From Bradyrhizobium sp. AUGA SZCCT0158 (GTDB lineage Bacteria > Pseudomonadota > Alphaproteobacteria > Rhizobiales > Xanthobacteraceae), in assembly GCF_018130065.1 (NCBI RefSeq), contig NZ_JAFCME010000007.1, forward strand, positions 243,027 through 307,026: a stretch of 64,000 nucleotides of DNA, written 5' to 3'. A program made the translations under genes and the position numbers. This document shows, one piece after another, positions 27,501 to 33,822 of the stretch (the stretch's first letter is position 1; each line of letters begins with the position of its first letter). Below the pieces are notes generated by a model. That model was not told the DNA's origin. It did not search any database and was given only the letters and a program-made list of their open reading frames with translations.

Positions 27501-27827
27501 AGCGATCTCGCGCGATGGCTCCAGCCCATCGAAGGGCAACGTATTCAATCTGGGGAATACGAGAACATCGAGCGATGGATCGAGTGCATGGACGATGCCG
27601 CCGAGCCGCTCGGCCCTGTTCTCGTCTTCAGCGAGAAACACCAACCCATCACGACCGGACTTTTTCCACTGCTCGCGAAGATGGAGCGCCAACATGCCGA
27701 GGGGCGAGGACGTCGAGATGGCGGAACCCGCGGATTGTCCGCCTGTCCTGGCCGCGCTTTTCCTGGTCACGCCGCGGGAGCTGACCTTCCTGCTTTTCTT
27801 CACGAAACTTCCATCGTCATTCGACAA
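24591..27827 (-). CDS. Mfd-like (TRCF-type) DNA translocase, divergent paralogue
   Basis: 1078-aa protein with the layout of transcription-repair coupling factor. It has an N-terminal UvrB-like module (about 40-260), a RID-like region (GAAVVHLQRGLALLD, about 435-450), and superfamily 2 helicase lobes with GDVGFGKTE (583-591), IIDEEQHF (683-689), SATPIPRT (710-717), NIVESGLDIPRAN and QLRGRVGRGG (853-862). The relay motif RDLDLRGAGDLFSEQQSGH and a C-terminal D7-like domain follow. It is shorter than canonical Mfd and the RID differs, so I read it as a second, non-housekeeping copy; RNA polymerase binding is uncertain. The start is TTG 27827, or GTG 27803 with GGAAG upstream. It is bracketed by 25-bp direct repeats. 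Confidence 0.85.
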   Translation of the reverse strand: MSNDDGSFVKKSRKVSSRGVTRKSAARTGGQSAGSAISTSSPLGMLALHLREQWKKSGRDGLVFLAEDENRAERLGGIVHALDPSLDVLVFPRLNTLPFDGLEPSREIAGRRCSVLRRLARRKKPILLVSTAEAIMERLPLPASWSRISLSLKVQASYAERDLKDRMEQLGYDLDEEAEYPGTVLFHGATFEIFPAGALGPYRIEHSGGAIRRIVAVDPNEHDVISDFKELIIDPMSERLALGGSRALRATFPDYCDRARWIVDAKVPVHADSWLSTIEEAAGRRDSEREYLGRGDWKKLKKRMSVLPAKKAFVATPDFSKVAAPRKALRAFVANAERAGSRLLFVAAVEDDLRAMERMSGVRADRFANWDEAAEARRREGALLADFDAGFFAPGKKQTLVVTASDVLGSRAHHPQPMAKAWTAAFNHPDIPERGAAVVHLQRGLALLDRLQTIDMGNGTKREMIRLEFAGDDAALVPPADLALIWPYAVEPGKLTLDKADGSSWWNRRGEAEQEIEAAAKQLAKHIAQRRRRRAPKLVAPGAAYERFVARFPWFTTPDQAKAIRDVLDDLAAGHPMDRVVCGDVGFGKTEVALRAAAAVALSGKQVAVAVPTTVLARQHVETFRKRFGPLGIEVANLSRAATAAEIRDTKEKLRRGKLKVVVGTQALASTDVKFADLGLVIIDEEQHFGAAEKAKLSGLAKGVHALWMSATPIPRTLAAGLAGFRDLSIIATPPVHRLPIVTRVAPLSDAAIAAALLREQRRHGQSFLICPRIQDLEPMLARVKLTAPDLRIVCLHGRLPAEDIDDRMMSFVDGEADVLLATNIVESGLDIPRANTIVICWPEKFGLSQLHQLRGRVGRGGTRAFAYLLNESNSEQSEKRLAVLEQFSKPGAGFAISERDLDLRGAGDLFSEQQSGHLQVFGPMLYSHLLKRASEKGADGGAELWVPDLNLPIADMLPTGYVQSDAVRLEIYGRIARCRTEDDLDDLEDETARRFGRLPPAAREFFAAARLRLDCKRRGIMRLDVGPEAVAATFLPGRLRKSRAKSLERDGDRVIYIGNRNAKPFERISDFLELLDE

Positions 27828-28053
27828 CTCAGGTGCCGCAAATCGCCGGCAAATACAAGTTATCCACTTTGTACGCTTCCCTGGACGGCGGCGCTCGACC
27901 CGGTGCTAACCGCTCTTCAATGTGAGATTCGAGTCGTAATATGACCGTTGACATCGAGATCGGTCGGACCGCAACGAGTCCTACCCTACCAGCGCGGCCT
28001 CACAGTCAGATTCTCTGAAAGACCGCCTGACGCCGACTTGCCAACGACATACC

Positions 28054-28078
28054 ATTCGTCCATCGAATGTTATGGAAC
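28054..28078 (+). repeat. Direct repeat DR2 flanking the Mfd-like gene
   Basis: Second copy of the 25-bp repeat (core CATTCG-TCCAT-CGAATG, then TTATGGAA), 22/25 identical to DR1. It overlaps the 3' end of the truncated DUF5681 frame, which therefore ends at or in the repeat. Confidence 0.6.
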
Positions 28079-28303
28079 AATCTGACCGACTGATAAGCTT
28101 TGTGTAATTTGCTTCAGTCGGCAAGGCATGCCCTTTGGTTCATTTGGCCGGTTTGTATCGAGGATACGGCGCAGGTCGGACTTCAGACCCAGCGATCCTT
28201 TCGCGCGCCCTCTAGGATTTCCTCTTTGCCCAGGTTGAAACGGATTCCCTACAGGCAGACCGTCCGCTCTTCTTGCTGCAGATCCTCCGCTGTTCCGTGC
28301 CAT
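28070..28303 (-). pseudogene. Truncated DUF5681-type protein
   Basis: 77 codons. GNPFQPGQRGNPRGRAKGS followed by LKSDLRRILDT is the N-terminal signature of DUF5681 proteins, small basic proteins common in mobile regions of alphaproteobacteria. Family members are clearly longer; this one ends within direct repeat DR2 (28054-28078), suggesting that integration or deletion removed the rest. The start ATG lies in the left arm of the palindrome at 28303-28341, divergent from the two-gene operon. A functional short form cannot be excluded. Confidence 0.5.
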
Positions 28304-28341
28304 CTCAACCAGGAGTATAATTCACCTTTTCAGGGTTGAGA
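28303..28341 (+). promoter_or_regulatory. Promoter and palindromic operator of the two-gene unknown operon
   Basis: A perfect consensus -10 TATAAT (28316-28321) lies between the 8-base arms TCTCAACC (28303-28310) and GGTTGAGA (28334-28341). No good -35 is seen. The right arm ends 4 bases before ATG 28345, so the leader is very short. The architecture resembles autorepressed toxin-antitoxin or defence operons. Confidence 0.5.
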
Positions 28342-28344
28342 ATC

Positions 28345-29040
28345 ATGCGGCCTATGTTTGATGTCGAGAACCTACCCAAGGATACGCCTGTAGAATGGGC
28401 GGACGCCGTCAATCGCGGTGTCGCAAAGCTTACGGCGCGCAAGGTCGACATCATTCCCTACGATGAGCCGACGCACCTCCGTTACTGTTGCCGATGGGTG
28501 ACCATCTTTCTGCAGGCACACATCCGAAGGGGCTTATCACTGCTCGAAAGTGGTAACCGCGAAATCAAGAACGGGCGACCTCTCGTGGCCGCCCTGTGTT
28601 CTCGCGCTCTCCTAGAGGACGCCGCGGTCATCTGGGATTTTAACCGAACGGTGTTCCCGCTACTGGAGGCTCGCGATGTCGATAAAATCGATGCGCTTGT
28701 CTTCCCGAAAGTGTTTGCCTCGCGACGGCCGAAGGATATCGAACTCTTTGGCGCAGAAATTAAGGCCCGCAATATCCTCACAGCCATCGACAAGATGACC
28801 GTGGAGCATCCCAACATCCGTGCTGTTTACGATCAGCTATCCGAAGTCTGCCACCCAAATTCGCTTGGGGTCTTCTCTCATTTCGCCGATACATTCGACG
28901 ATAAGCGTGCTGTGTTCGACGATGGCCAGGACATGTCTGATGCGGCGCAGTTTCACCTCATTTTCTGCGGGCTGATGTTCGTGGCCGAAGATGCAATTAT
29001 CGGCAGGATCGAAACCGCCATTGATGCGAATTTCACGTGA
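28345..29040 (+). CDS. Unknown protein, first gene of a coupled pair (DUF5677-like features)
   Basis: 231 aa if started at ATG 28345 (MRPMFDVENLPKDTP); TTG 28336 and ATG 28354 are alternatives. No domain is recognised with confidence. It is soluble and helical. The pattern AALCSRALLEDAAVIWDFNR and, near the C-terminus, AVYDQLSEVCHPNSLGVFSH resembles DUF5677/HEPN-like helical proteins, in which the (Y)xxLSExxHPN box is typical. It overlaps the next gene by GTGA (4 bases), so the two products are probably made in fixed ratio. Base composition is less GC-rich than in the flanking metabolic genes. The role could be phage defence, toxin-antitoxin or stress, but nothing proves it. Confidence 0.65.
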   Translation: MRPMFDVENLPKDTPVEWADAVNRGVAKLTARKVDIIPYDEPTHLRYCCRWVTIFLQAHIRRGLSLLESGNREIKNGRPLVAALCSRALLEDAAVIWDFNRTVFPLLEARDVDKIDALVFPKVFASRRPKDIELFGAEIKARNILTAIDKMTVEHPNIRAVYDQLSEVCHPNSLGVFSHFADTFDDKRAVFDDGQDMSDAAQFHLIFCGLMFVAEDAIIGRIETAIDANFT

Positions 29041-29798
29041 CCACTATGTCATATCTTCGACAAATCAAACGTAAGCTTCTGTTGAGACTGCTTAAGCTCG
29101 AAGAATCGAAGTTCAACGCTTACATCAGGACCTTCCGGTTCATTCGAACGAAGATGCTGGATGGGGCGGAGCCTGCTGAGAAGGCCAGTTTTGAGACCGA
29201 GGATCTAGAAGCGACGAAAAACACCGCCGCAATCCATGAGATGAGCCTCTTTACAGAGGTCGGGAAGGCTCTTTCGGCTTGGGCTTCGCTCGAAGAGATT
29301 ATGGTCTGCATCGCATCCAAGCTGATGTGCAATTCGATCCAAAAGGCCGGCGTGGTGATGTACTCGATCATCAATTTCGGTACTTGGCTGAGCATCATCT
29401 CCGAGCTGCTTACTCACGAGGAGCTATACACTCACTTGAAGCCTAGGTTTGATAAACTCACAAACAGGCTACGGGCCCTCAAGGAAATTCGGGACCGGCT
29501 CGCACATCACAGCGCGTTCAAGTCAGACATCCCCGCTGCAGCATTCAAGGTCCCGTCCTTAGCGCCGAGTCCCTACGACGTGCGCGCTAAATCGCTGAAA
29601 TATCAGCCGCTGACCTTGCTCGAAATACAGGACTTTGGAAGATCCGTCGTAGATATGGCGAAAGATTTGGCGGCACTGGTGCACGAGATGGAAGCCATAC
29701 ACTCTGCTCACATCGACTATCTGGATGCCCAAATCGATAAGTTCGCTGGGCCAGGGGCGTTCTCTAAGGCTATTGCAGCAAAGAAAGAAGGGACATAA
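29037..29798 (+). CDS. Unknown HEPN-like protein, second gene of a coupled pair
   Basis: 253 aa, GTG start inside the TGA of the upstream gene (4-base overlap). It begins with a basic amphipathic stretch (RQIKRKLLLRLLKLEESK). The central part is helical (SLFTEVGKALSAWASLEEIMV), followed by RFDKLTNRLRALKEIRDRLAHHSAF. R-DRLA-H fits the R-x4-6-H active-site motif of HEPN ribonuclease-fold proteins, and its position at the end of a four-helix region also fits. A C-terminal helical segment ends with DAQIDKFAGPG. No nuclease activity can be claimed from one motif. It is paired with the unknown protein at 28345, in an island between a recombinase remnant and a tRNA gene. Confidence 0.65.
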   Translation: MTTMSYLRQIKRKLLLRLLKLEESKFNAYIRTFRFIRTKMLDGAEPAEKASFETEDLEATKNTAAIHEMSLFTEVGKALSAWASLEEIMVCIASKLMCNSIQKAGVVMYSIINFGTWLSIISELLTHEELYTHLKPRFDKLTNRLRALKEIRDRLAHHSAFKSDIPAAAFKVPSLAPSPYDVRAKSLKYQPLTLLEIQDFGRSVVDMAKDLAALVHEMEAIHSAHIDYLDAQIDKFAGPGAFSKAIAAKKEGT

Positions 29799-30147
29799 AG
29801 GCCGAAGAGCCGCTTGGTCCCCTTACAACTGGTCCGCTATGGCGAAGAAACGAGATGAAGAAGGCGTCCGCAGCTGCGTTCATCACGCGGCAGTCCCGGC
29901 GAAAGGTTTCCCTTGCAGTCGGGGCCAGGTCGTGACCGAGGCCCACACTGCCGCCGCCAGGATAACTCTTCGTTAGTCGAACCTGGCCAAGCATGAGCGC
30001 CGGGTCCGGCGCGGCGAAATCTAATCGCACCTGTCGCCCTCGTGCAGAATCCCGCCGACAAATCCCCATTTCCGCGTAGTGGGGGGCAGGCAAACTTGCC
30101 CAATCAGAGTGCCGTGGTTGGGCGGCAGTCCTGATCGAACCCGTCTC
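29799..30147. other. Intergenic stretch downstream of the unknown operon
   Basis: No gene recognised. A 131-codon minus-strand frame across 29770-30165 has no family features and overlaps the end of the preceding gene, so I do not call it. The stretch may hold decayed sequence of the island. Confidence 0.4.
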
Positions 30148-30212
30148 CGCCGAAAGTCTCCCCAAAACGGGAATATTCGCGGAAATGGAAGGAGACTTTT
30201 GGCGATTTCCGC
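30148..30212. repeat. Overlapping inverted repeats
   Basis: Two interlocking inverted repeats. CGCCGAAAGTCTCC (30148-30161) pairs with GGAGACTTTTGGCG (30191-30204) with one mismatch, and GCGGAAAT (30179-30186) pairs with ATTTCCGC (30205-30212). The two foldings exclude each other in part, as in attenuators or recombination sites. It lies 110 bp from the 3' end of tRNA-Gln. Confidence 0.5.
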
Positions 30213-30321
30213 CTCTTGTCCGACAAAGCGGGAGTCAGAGATGAAAGCGAATGCGCGAACAGCCGGGATTTCCGGCCCATTCTGACGTCTCTTGGGGAGC
30301 CTGGCCGAACGCACGACTGGC

Positions 30322-30396
30322 TGGCTGGGGCGGGAGGGATCGAACCTCCGAATGGCGGAATCAAAATCCGCTGCCTTACCGCTTGGCTACGCCCCA
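30322..30396 (-). tRNA. trnQ: tRNA-Gln (anticodon TTG)
   Basis: 75-nt cloverleaf on the minus strand including an encoded CCA (30322-30324). The acceptor stem is TGGGGCG/CGCCCCA with discriminator G. The anticodon arm is GCGGA-TTTTGAT-TCCGC, giving anticodon TTG. The T arm GGAGG-TTCGATC-CCTCC is complete. It lies at the right end of the island-like region, but I found no second copy of its 3' end that would mark an attachment site. Confidence 0.95.
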
Positions 30397-30484
30397 ACAG
30401 GCAGGGAACACGGCAGGAAACCTGCTGCGGACTCCCTCCGGCAACGTGGGTCTATAGGGAGAGGTGAGCCATTTCAACCGGCTA

Positions 30485-30560
30485 GAGCATGATCCGAAAG
30501 GGCATCCCCCGCACCGGATGCCGGGTGGGCACCCGTTTTCCGGAAAGATCACGCTCAAAC
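30485..30560. repeat. Rhizobial-type palindromic intergenic repeat
   Basis: Ends are the inverted arms GAGCATGATC (30485-30494) and GATCACGCTC (30547-30556), with an inner hairpin around GGGCATCC and GGGTGGGCACCCG. Elements with these ends (GAGCATGATC...) are abundant between genes in Bradyrhizobium and relatives. The rest of the 380-bp gap before the next gene holds a TATAAT box at 30614-30619 that may belong to the acyl-CoA dehydrogenase promoter. Confidence 0.65.
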
Positions 30561-30775
30561 AAAAGGATAGGCTTCGAATTCGGGCCTAAATCGGCTCCGG
30601 AAACACGACCCTTTATAATGGGCCTGACGGTTCGTCTGATGTGGACGCCCCGGGGGCTCGCGATGGCCTCAAACCGCCCGCCTCGCCAGACCGGCCCTCC
30701 CGCCTATCGGAGAGTTGAGAGAAGGCCGGTTTCGTGGGAAGACGGCCCCCCGCTTTCCCGACTGAGGCGAGTAAC

Positions 30776-32557
30776 ATGACCTACCGCGCGCCGATCAACG
30801 ACATCCTGCTTGCCCTCAACCATGGCGCCGGCCTCAAGGCCGCCGTAGAGGCCGGCCATTATGGCGACTTCGACGGCGATATTACCGCGGCCGTACTGGA
30901 GGAAGCCGGCAAATTCGCTTCCGACGTGCTGGCGCCGTTGAACACCGTGGGCGACGAACACGGCATCAAGCTCGCCGACAACAAGGTGACCACCGCGCCC
31001 GGCTGGCCCGACGCCTATCAGCGCTGGACGGCGGCGGGATGGAACGCGGTGTCGGGCCCGGAAGCGTTCGGCGGCCAGGGCCTGCCGCTCGCGATCAACG
31101 CCGCCTGCACCGAAATCTGGAGCGCGTCGAACATCGCGTTCGGCCTCTGCCCATTGCTGACGCTGTCGGCGATCGAGGCGCTCGACGCCCATGGCAGCGA
31201 GGAGCTGAAAAAGATCTACCTGGAAAAACTGGTGTCGGGTGAATGGACCGGCACCATGCAGCTAACCGAACCCCAAGCGGGCTCCGACGTCGGCGCGCTG
31301 CGCACCCGCGCCGAGCGCGCCCCGGACGGCAGCTATCGCATCAAGGGCACGAAGATCTTCATCACCTATGGCGACCACGACATGACCGATAACATCGTTC
31401 ATTTCGTGCTGGCCCGTTTGCCCGATGCGCCCGCGGGCACCAAGGGCATTTCCCTGTTCCTGATTCCAAAATTCCTCGTCAATGCCGACGGCTCGCTCGG
31501 CGCGCAGAACGACATCTATCCGAGCGGCGTCGAGCACAAGCTCGGCATGCATGCTTCGCCAACCTGCACCATGACGATGGGCGACAAGGGCGGCGCGATC
31601 GGCTATTTGATCGGCGAAGAAAACCGCGGCATGCTCTGCATGTTTACGATGATGAACCAGGCCCGCCTCGGCGTCGGCCTCGAGGGCGTCGGCATCGCCG
31701 ACCGCGCCTATCAGCAGGCGCTGGCCTATGCGCAGGAGCGCCGCCAGGGCCGCGCCGTCGACTCCAAGGGCGACGGGATGGACACGATCATCGTGCATCC
31801 CGACGTCAAGCGCATGCTGCTGCAGATGCGCGCAATGACGGCGGCCGCCCGCACCATCTGCTACGCCACCGCGGTCGCACTCGATGTCTCAGTGCGCGCC
31901 AAGGACGCCAAGGTGCGCAGCGACGCCGCCGCCCGCGGCGCGCTGCTGACGCCGATTGCAAAAGCCTTCTCCACCGATATCGGCAATGAGGTGGCCTATC
32001 TCGGCGTGCAGGTTCATGGCGGCATGGGCTTCATCGAGGAGACCGGCGCCGCCCAGCACTATCGCGACGCCCGCATCACCTCGATCTATGAGGGCACCAA
32101 CGGCATCCAGTCGATCGACCTCGTGACGCGCAAACTCGCGGCCAATGGCGGCGCCTCGGTCTGGGCCCTGATCGACGAGCTCTCCGGGATCGTCAGGCAG
32201 GTCGAGCTATCGAACGATCCGGCCTTCGGCACCACGGGGGCAAAATTGCGCGACGCGCTCGGCTCGCTCGAACGCTCCAGCAAATGGTTGCTGGAGAAGG
32301 TTGCCTCCGCGCCGAACGACGCGCTCGCGGGGGCGACGCCCTACTTGCGGCTGTTCGGCTCGACGCTCGGCGGCTGCATGCTGGCCGGCGAGGCGCTCGC
32401 CGCCAAGAGCAATGGCGAAGCCGGCGATCCGCAGCGCTACGTCACGCTGGCGAGGTTCTTTGCCGAAAACATTTCGGTGCAGGCCACCTCGCTGGAGAAG
32501 ACCGTCATCGACAGCGCCGACGCCGTCAACGGCGCAGATGCGGTGTTGCTGGCATAG
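30776..32557 (+). CDS. Acyl-CoA dehydrogenase, long form with extra C-terminal domain (DmdC-like)
   Basis: 593 aa starting MTYRAPINDILLALNHGAGL. An N-terminal helical extension precedes the acyl-CoA dehydrogenase core: GTMQLTEPQAGSDVGALRTRA, then KGTKIFITYGDHD, the helical domain QVHGGMGFIEETGAAQHYRDARI and the catalytic region ITSIYEGTNGIQSIDLV, which keeps the MCAD-type Glu in YEGT. An acyl-CoA_dh_C-like domain follows. The family includes 3-methylmercaptopropionyl-CoA dehydrogenase (DmdC) and general medium/long-chain enzymes; the substrate here is not determined. It is monocistronic or linked to the PatB-type gene 68 bp downstream. Confidence 0.9.
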   Translation: MTYRAPINDILLALNHGAGLKAAVEAGHYGDFDGDITAAVLEEAGKFASDVLAPLNTVGDEHGIKLADNKVTTAPGWPDAYQRWTAAGWNAVSGPEAFGGQGLPLAINAACTEIWSASNIAFGLCPLLTLSAIEALDAHGSEELKKIYLEKLVSGEWTGTMQLTEPQAGSDVGALRTRAERAPDGSYRIKGTKIFITYGDHDMTDNIVHFVLARLPDAPAGTKGISLFLIPKFLVNADGSLGAQNDIYPSGVEHKLGMHASPTCTMTMGDKGGAIGYLIGEENRGMLCMFTMMNQARLGVGLEGVGIADRAYQQALAYAQERRQGRAVDSKGDGMDTIIVHPDVKRMLLQMRAMTAAARTICYATAVALDVSVRAKDAKVRSDAAARGALLTPIAKAFSTDIGNEVAYLGVQVHGGMGFIEETGAAQHYRDARITSIYEGTNGIQSIDLVTRKLAANGGASVWALIDELSGIVRQVELSNDPAFGTTGAKLRDALGSLERSSKWLLEKVASAPNDALAGATPYLRLFGSTLGGCMLAGEALAAKSNGEAGDPQRYVTLARFFAENISVQATSLEKTVIDSADAVNGADAVLLA

Positions 32558-32625
32558 CACATCCCACCACCCAACCAGGCGCATCAGGCGCCGCAAGAGC
32601 TACCAACGCAGGAGCCACTGTCCCG

Positions 32626-33807
32626 ATGTTTGATTTCGATCGCGTTATTAATCGCCGCGGCACGCACGCGTCGAAATGGGACATGATGGCCAAGAATTCG
32701 GGGATCACGGCAGCGGACGGAATTCCGATGTGGGTCGCCGACATGGATTTTGCGGCGCCTCCCGGCGTCACGGAAGCACTGTCCACACTCGTTGCCCGCG
32801 GCGTCCATGGCTATTATGCCGACACCGGCAGCTGGGCGGCAGCGCTCGCCGAATGGATGGCGCGCCGGCATGATCTCGCGATCGACCCGGCCTGGGTCAG
32901 CCCGACGCCCGGTGTCGTCTCGGGCCTCGGTCTGATCCTGCAGGCCGTCACCGAAGTGGGTGATGAGGTCGTGGTGTTTCCACCGGCCTATCATGCCTTC
33001 CGCAAGATCATTCTCGCCAATGAGCGACGCATCCTCGACGCGCAGCTGGTCCAGCGCCAGGGCCGCTACGAGATGGACCTCGATGCGCTGGGAAAGCAAC
33101 TCACGCCGCGAACCAGGATTGTCTTCTTCTGCAGCCCGCACAATCCGGGCGGCACCGTGTGGTCGCCAGAGGAGATCCGGGGGCTCGCTGCCTTCTGTGC
33201 CGAACGCAATCTGATTCTGGTTTCCGACGAGATCCATTGCGACCTGCTGCTGGGCGGCGTCAAACACACGCCGACGCTGTCAGCCGCACCCGAGATCGCC
33301 GATCGCCTGATCACCTGCCTCGCCGCGACCAAGACCTTCAATTTAGCCGGCGCCCATGTCGGCGCCTGCGTCACGTCGAACCCGGTTTTGAAGGCGCGGA
33401 TCGACGCGCGGATCGCGGCCAGCGGGCTCGCCTCCTACAACGCCTTCGGCATGATCGCGACCGAGGCGGCCTGGCGAACCGGCGAGGCCTGGCTCGATGC
33501 GCTGCTGCCCTATCTTGCCGGCAATCGCGATACGCTCACCGCACGAATAGAAAATGCCGCGCCGGGCGCACGTTCGATGCGGCTCGATGCAACCTATCTC
33601 GCTTGGGTCGATTTCTCCGGAACCGGATTGACGGCTGCGGACGTGGCCGCGCGGGTCAAGGACCGGGCACGCATTTTTGCCAGCCCCGGCGAGCAGTTTG
33701 GGCCCGGCGGTGAAACCTGGCTGCGCTTCAACTTTGCCACGCCACGTCCGATTCTCAACGAGGCGCTTGATCGGCTGGACGACGCCTTTCGAGACCTCAG
33801 AGCTTAG
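32626..33807 (+). CDS. PatB/MalY-type PLP-dependent aminotransferase or cystathionine beta-lyase
   Basis: 393 aa, fold type I PLP enzyme starting MFDFDRVINRRGTHASKWDM, the hallmark of the MalY/PatB group (NRxGTxSxKWD). Other marks are IPMWVADMDF, the PLP-contact motif SPHNPGGTVW, SDEIHCDLLL and the Schiff-base Lys236 in CLAATKTFNLAG. Family members cleave cystathionine and cysteine conjugates to pyruvate, ammonia and a thiol, or act as aminotransferases. AGGAG lies upstream of the ATG. The long upstream frame extension runs inside the preceding gene and is not used. Confidence 0.9.
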   Translation: MFDFDRVINRRGTHASKWDMMAKNSGITAADGIPMWVADMDFAAPPGVTEALSTLVARGVHGYYADTGSWAAALAEWMARRHDLAIDPAWVSPTPGVVSGLGLILQAVTEVGDEVVVFPPAYHAFRKIILANERRILDAQLVQRQGRYEMDLDALGKQLTPRTRIVFFCSPHNPGGTVWSPEEIRGLAAFCAERNLILVSDEIHCDLLLGGVKHTPTLSAAPEIADRLITCLAATKTFNLAGAHVGACVTSNPVLKARIDARIAASGLASYNAFGMIATEAAWRTGEAWLDALLPYLAGNRDTLTARIENAAPGARSMRLDATYLAWVDFSGTGLTAADVAARVKDRARIFASPGEQFGPGGETWLRFNFATPRPILNEALDRLDDAFRDLRA

Positions 33808-33822
33808 GCTGCGGAAGCCGTC

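Noticed and set aside
26508..27944. 478-codon plus-strand frame opposite the Mfd-like gene
   Set aside because: It is antisense to a strongly motif-supported gene, has no family features and a composition typical of a mirror frame in GC-rich DNA.
29770..30165. 131-codon minus-strand frame after the unknown operon
   Set aside because: Overlaps the end of the preceding gene, has no recognisable domain and no good start signal.
30322..30396. tRNA-Gln as attachment site with a duplicated 3' end
   Set aside because: I looked for a second copy of the T-arm and acceptor sequence in 23.8-30.3 kb and found none.
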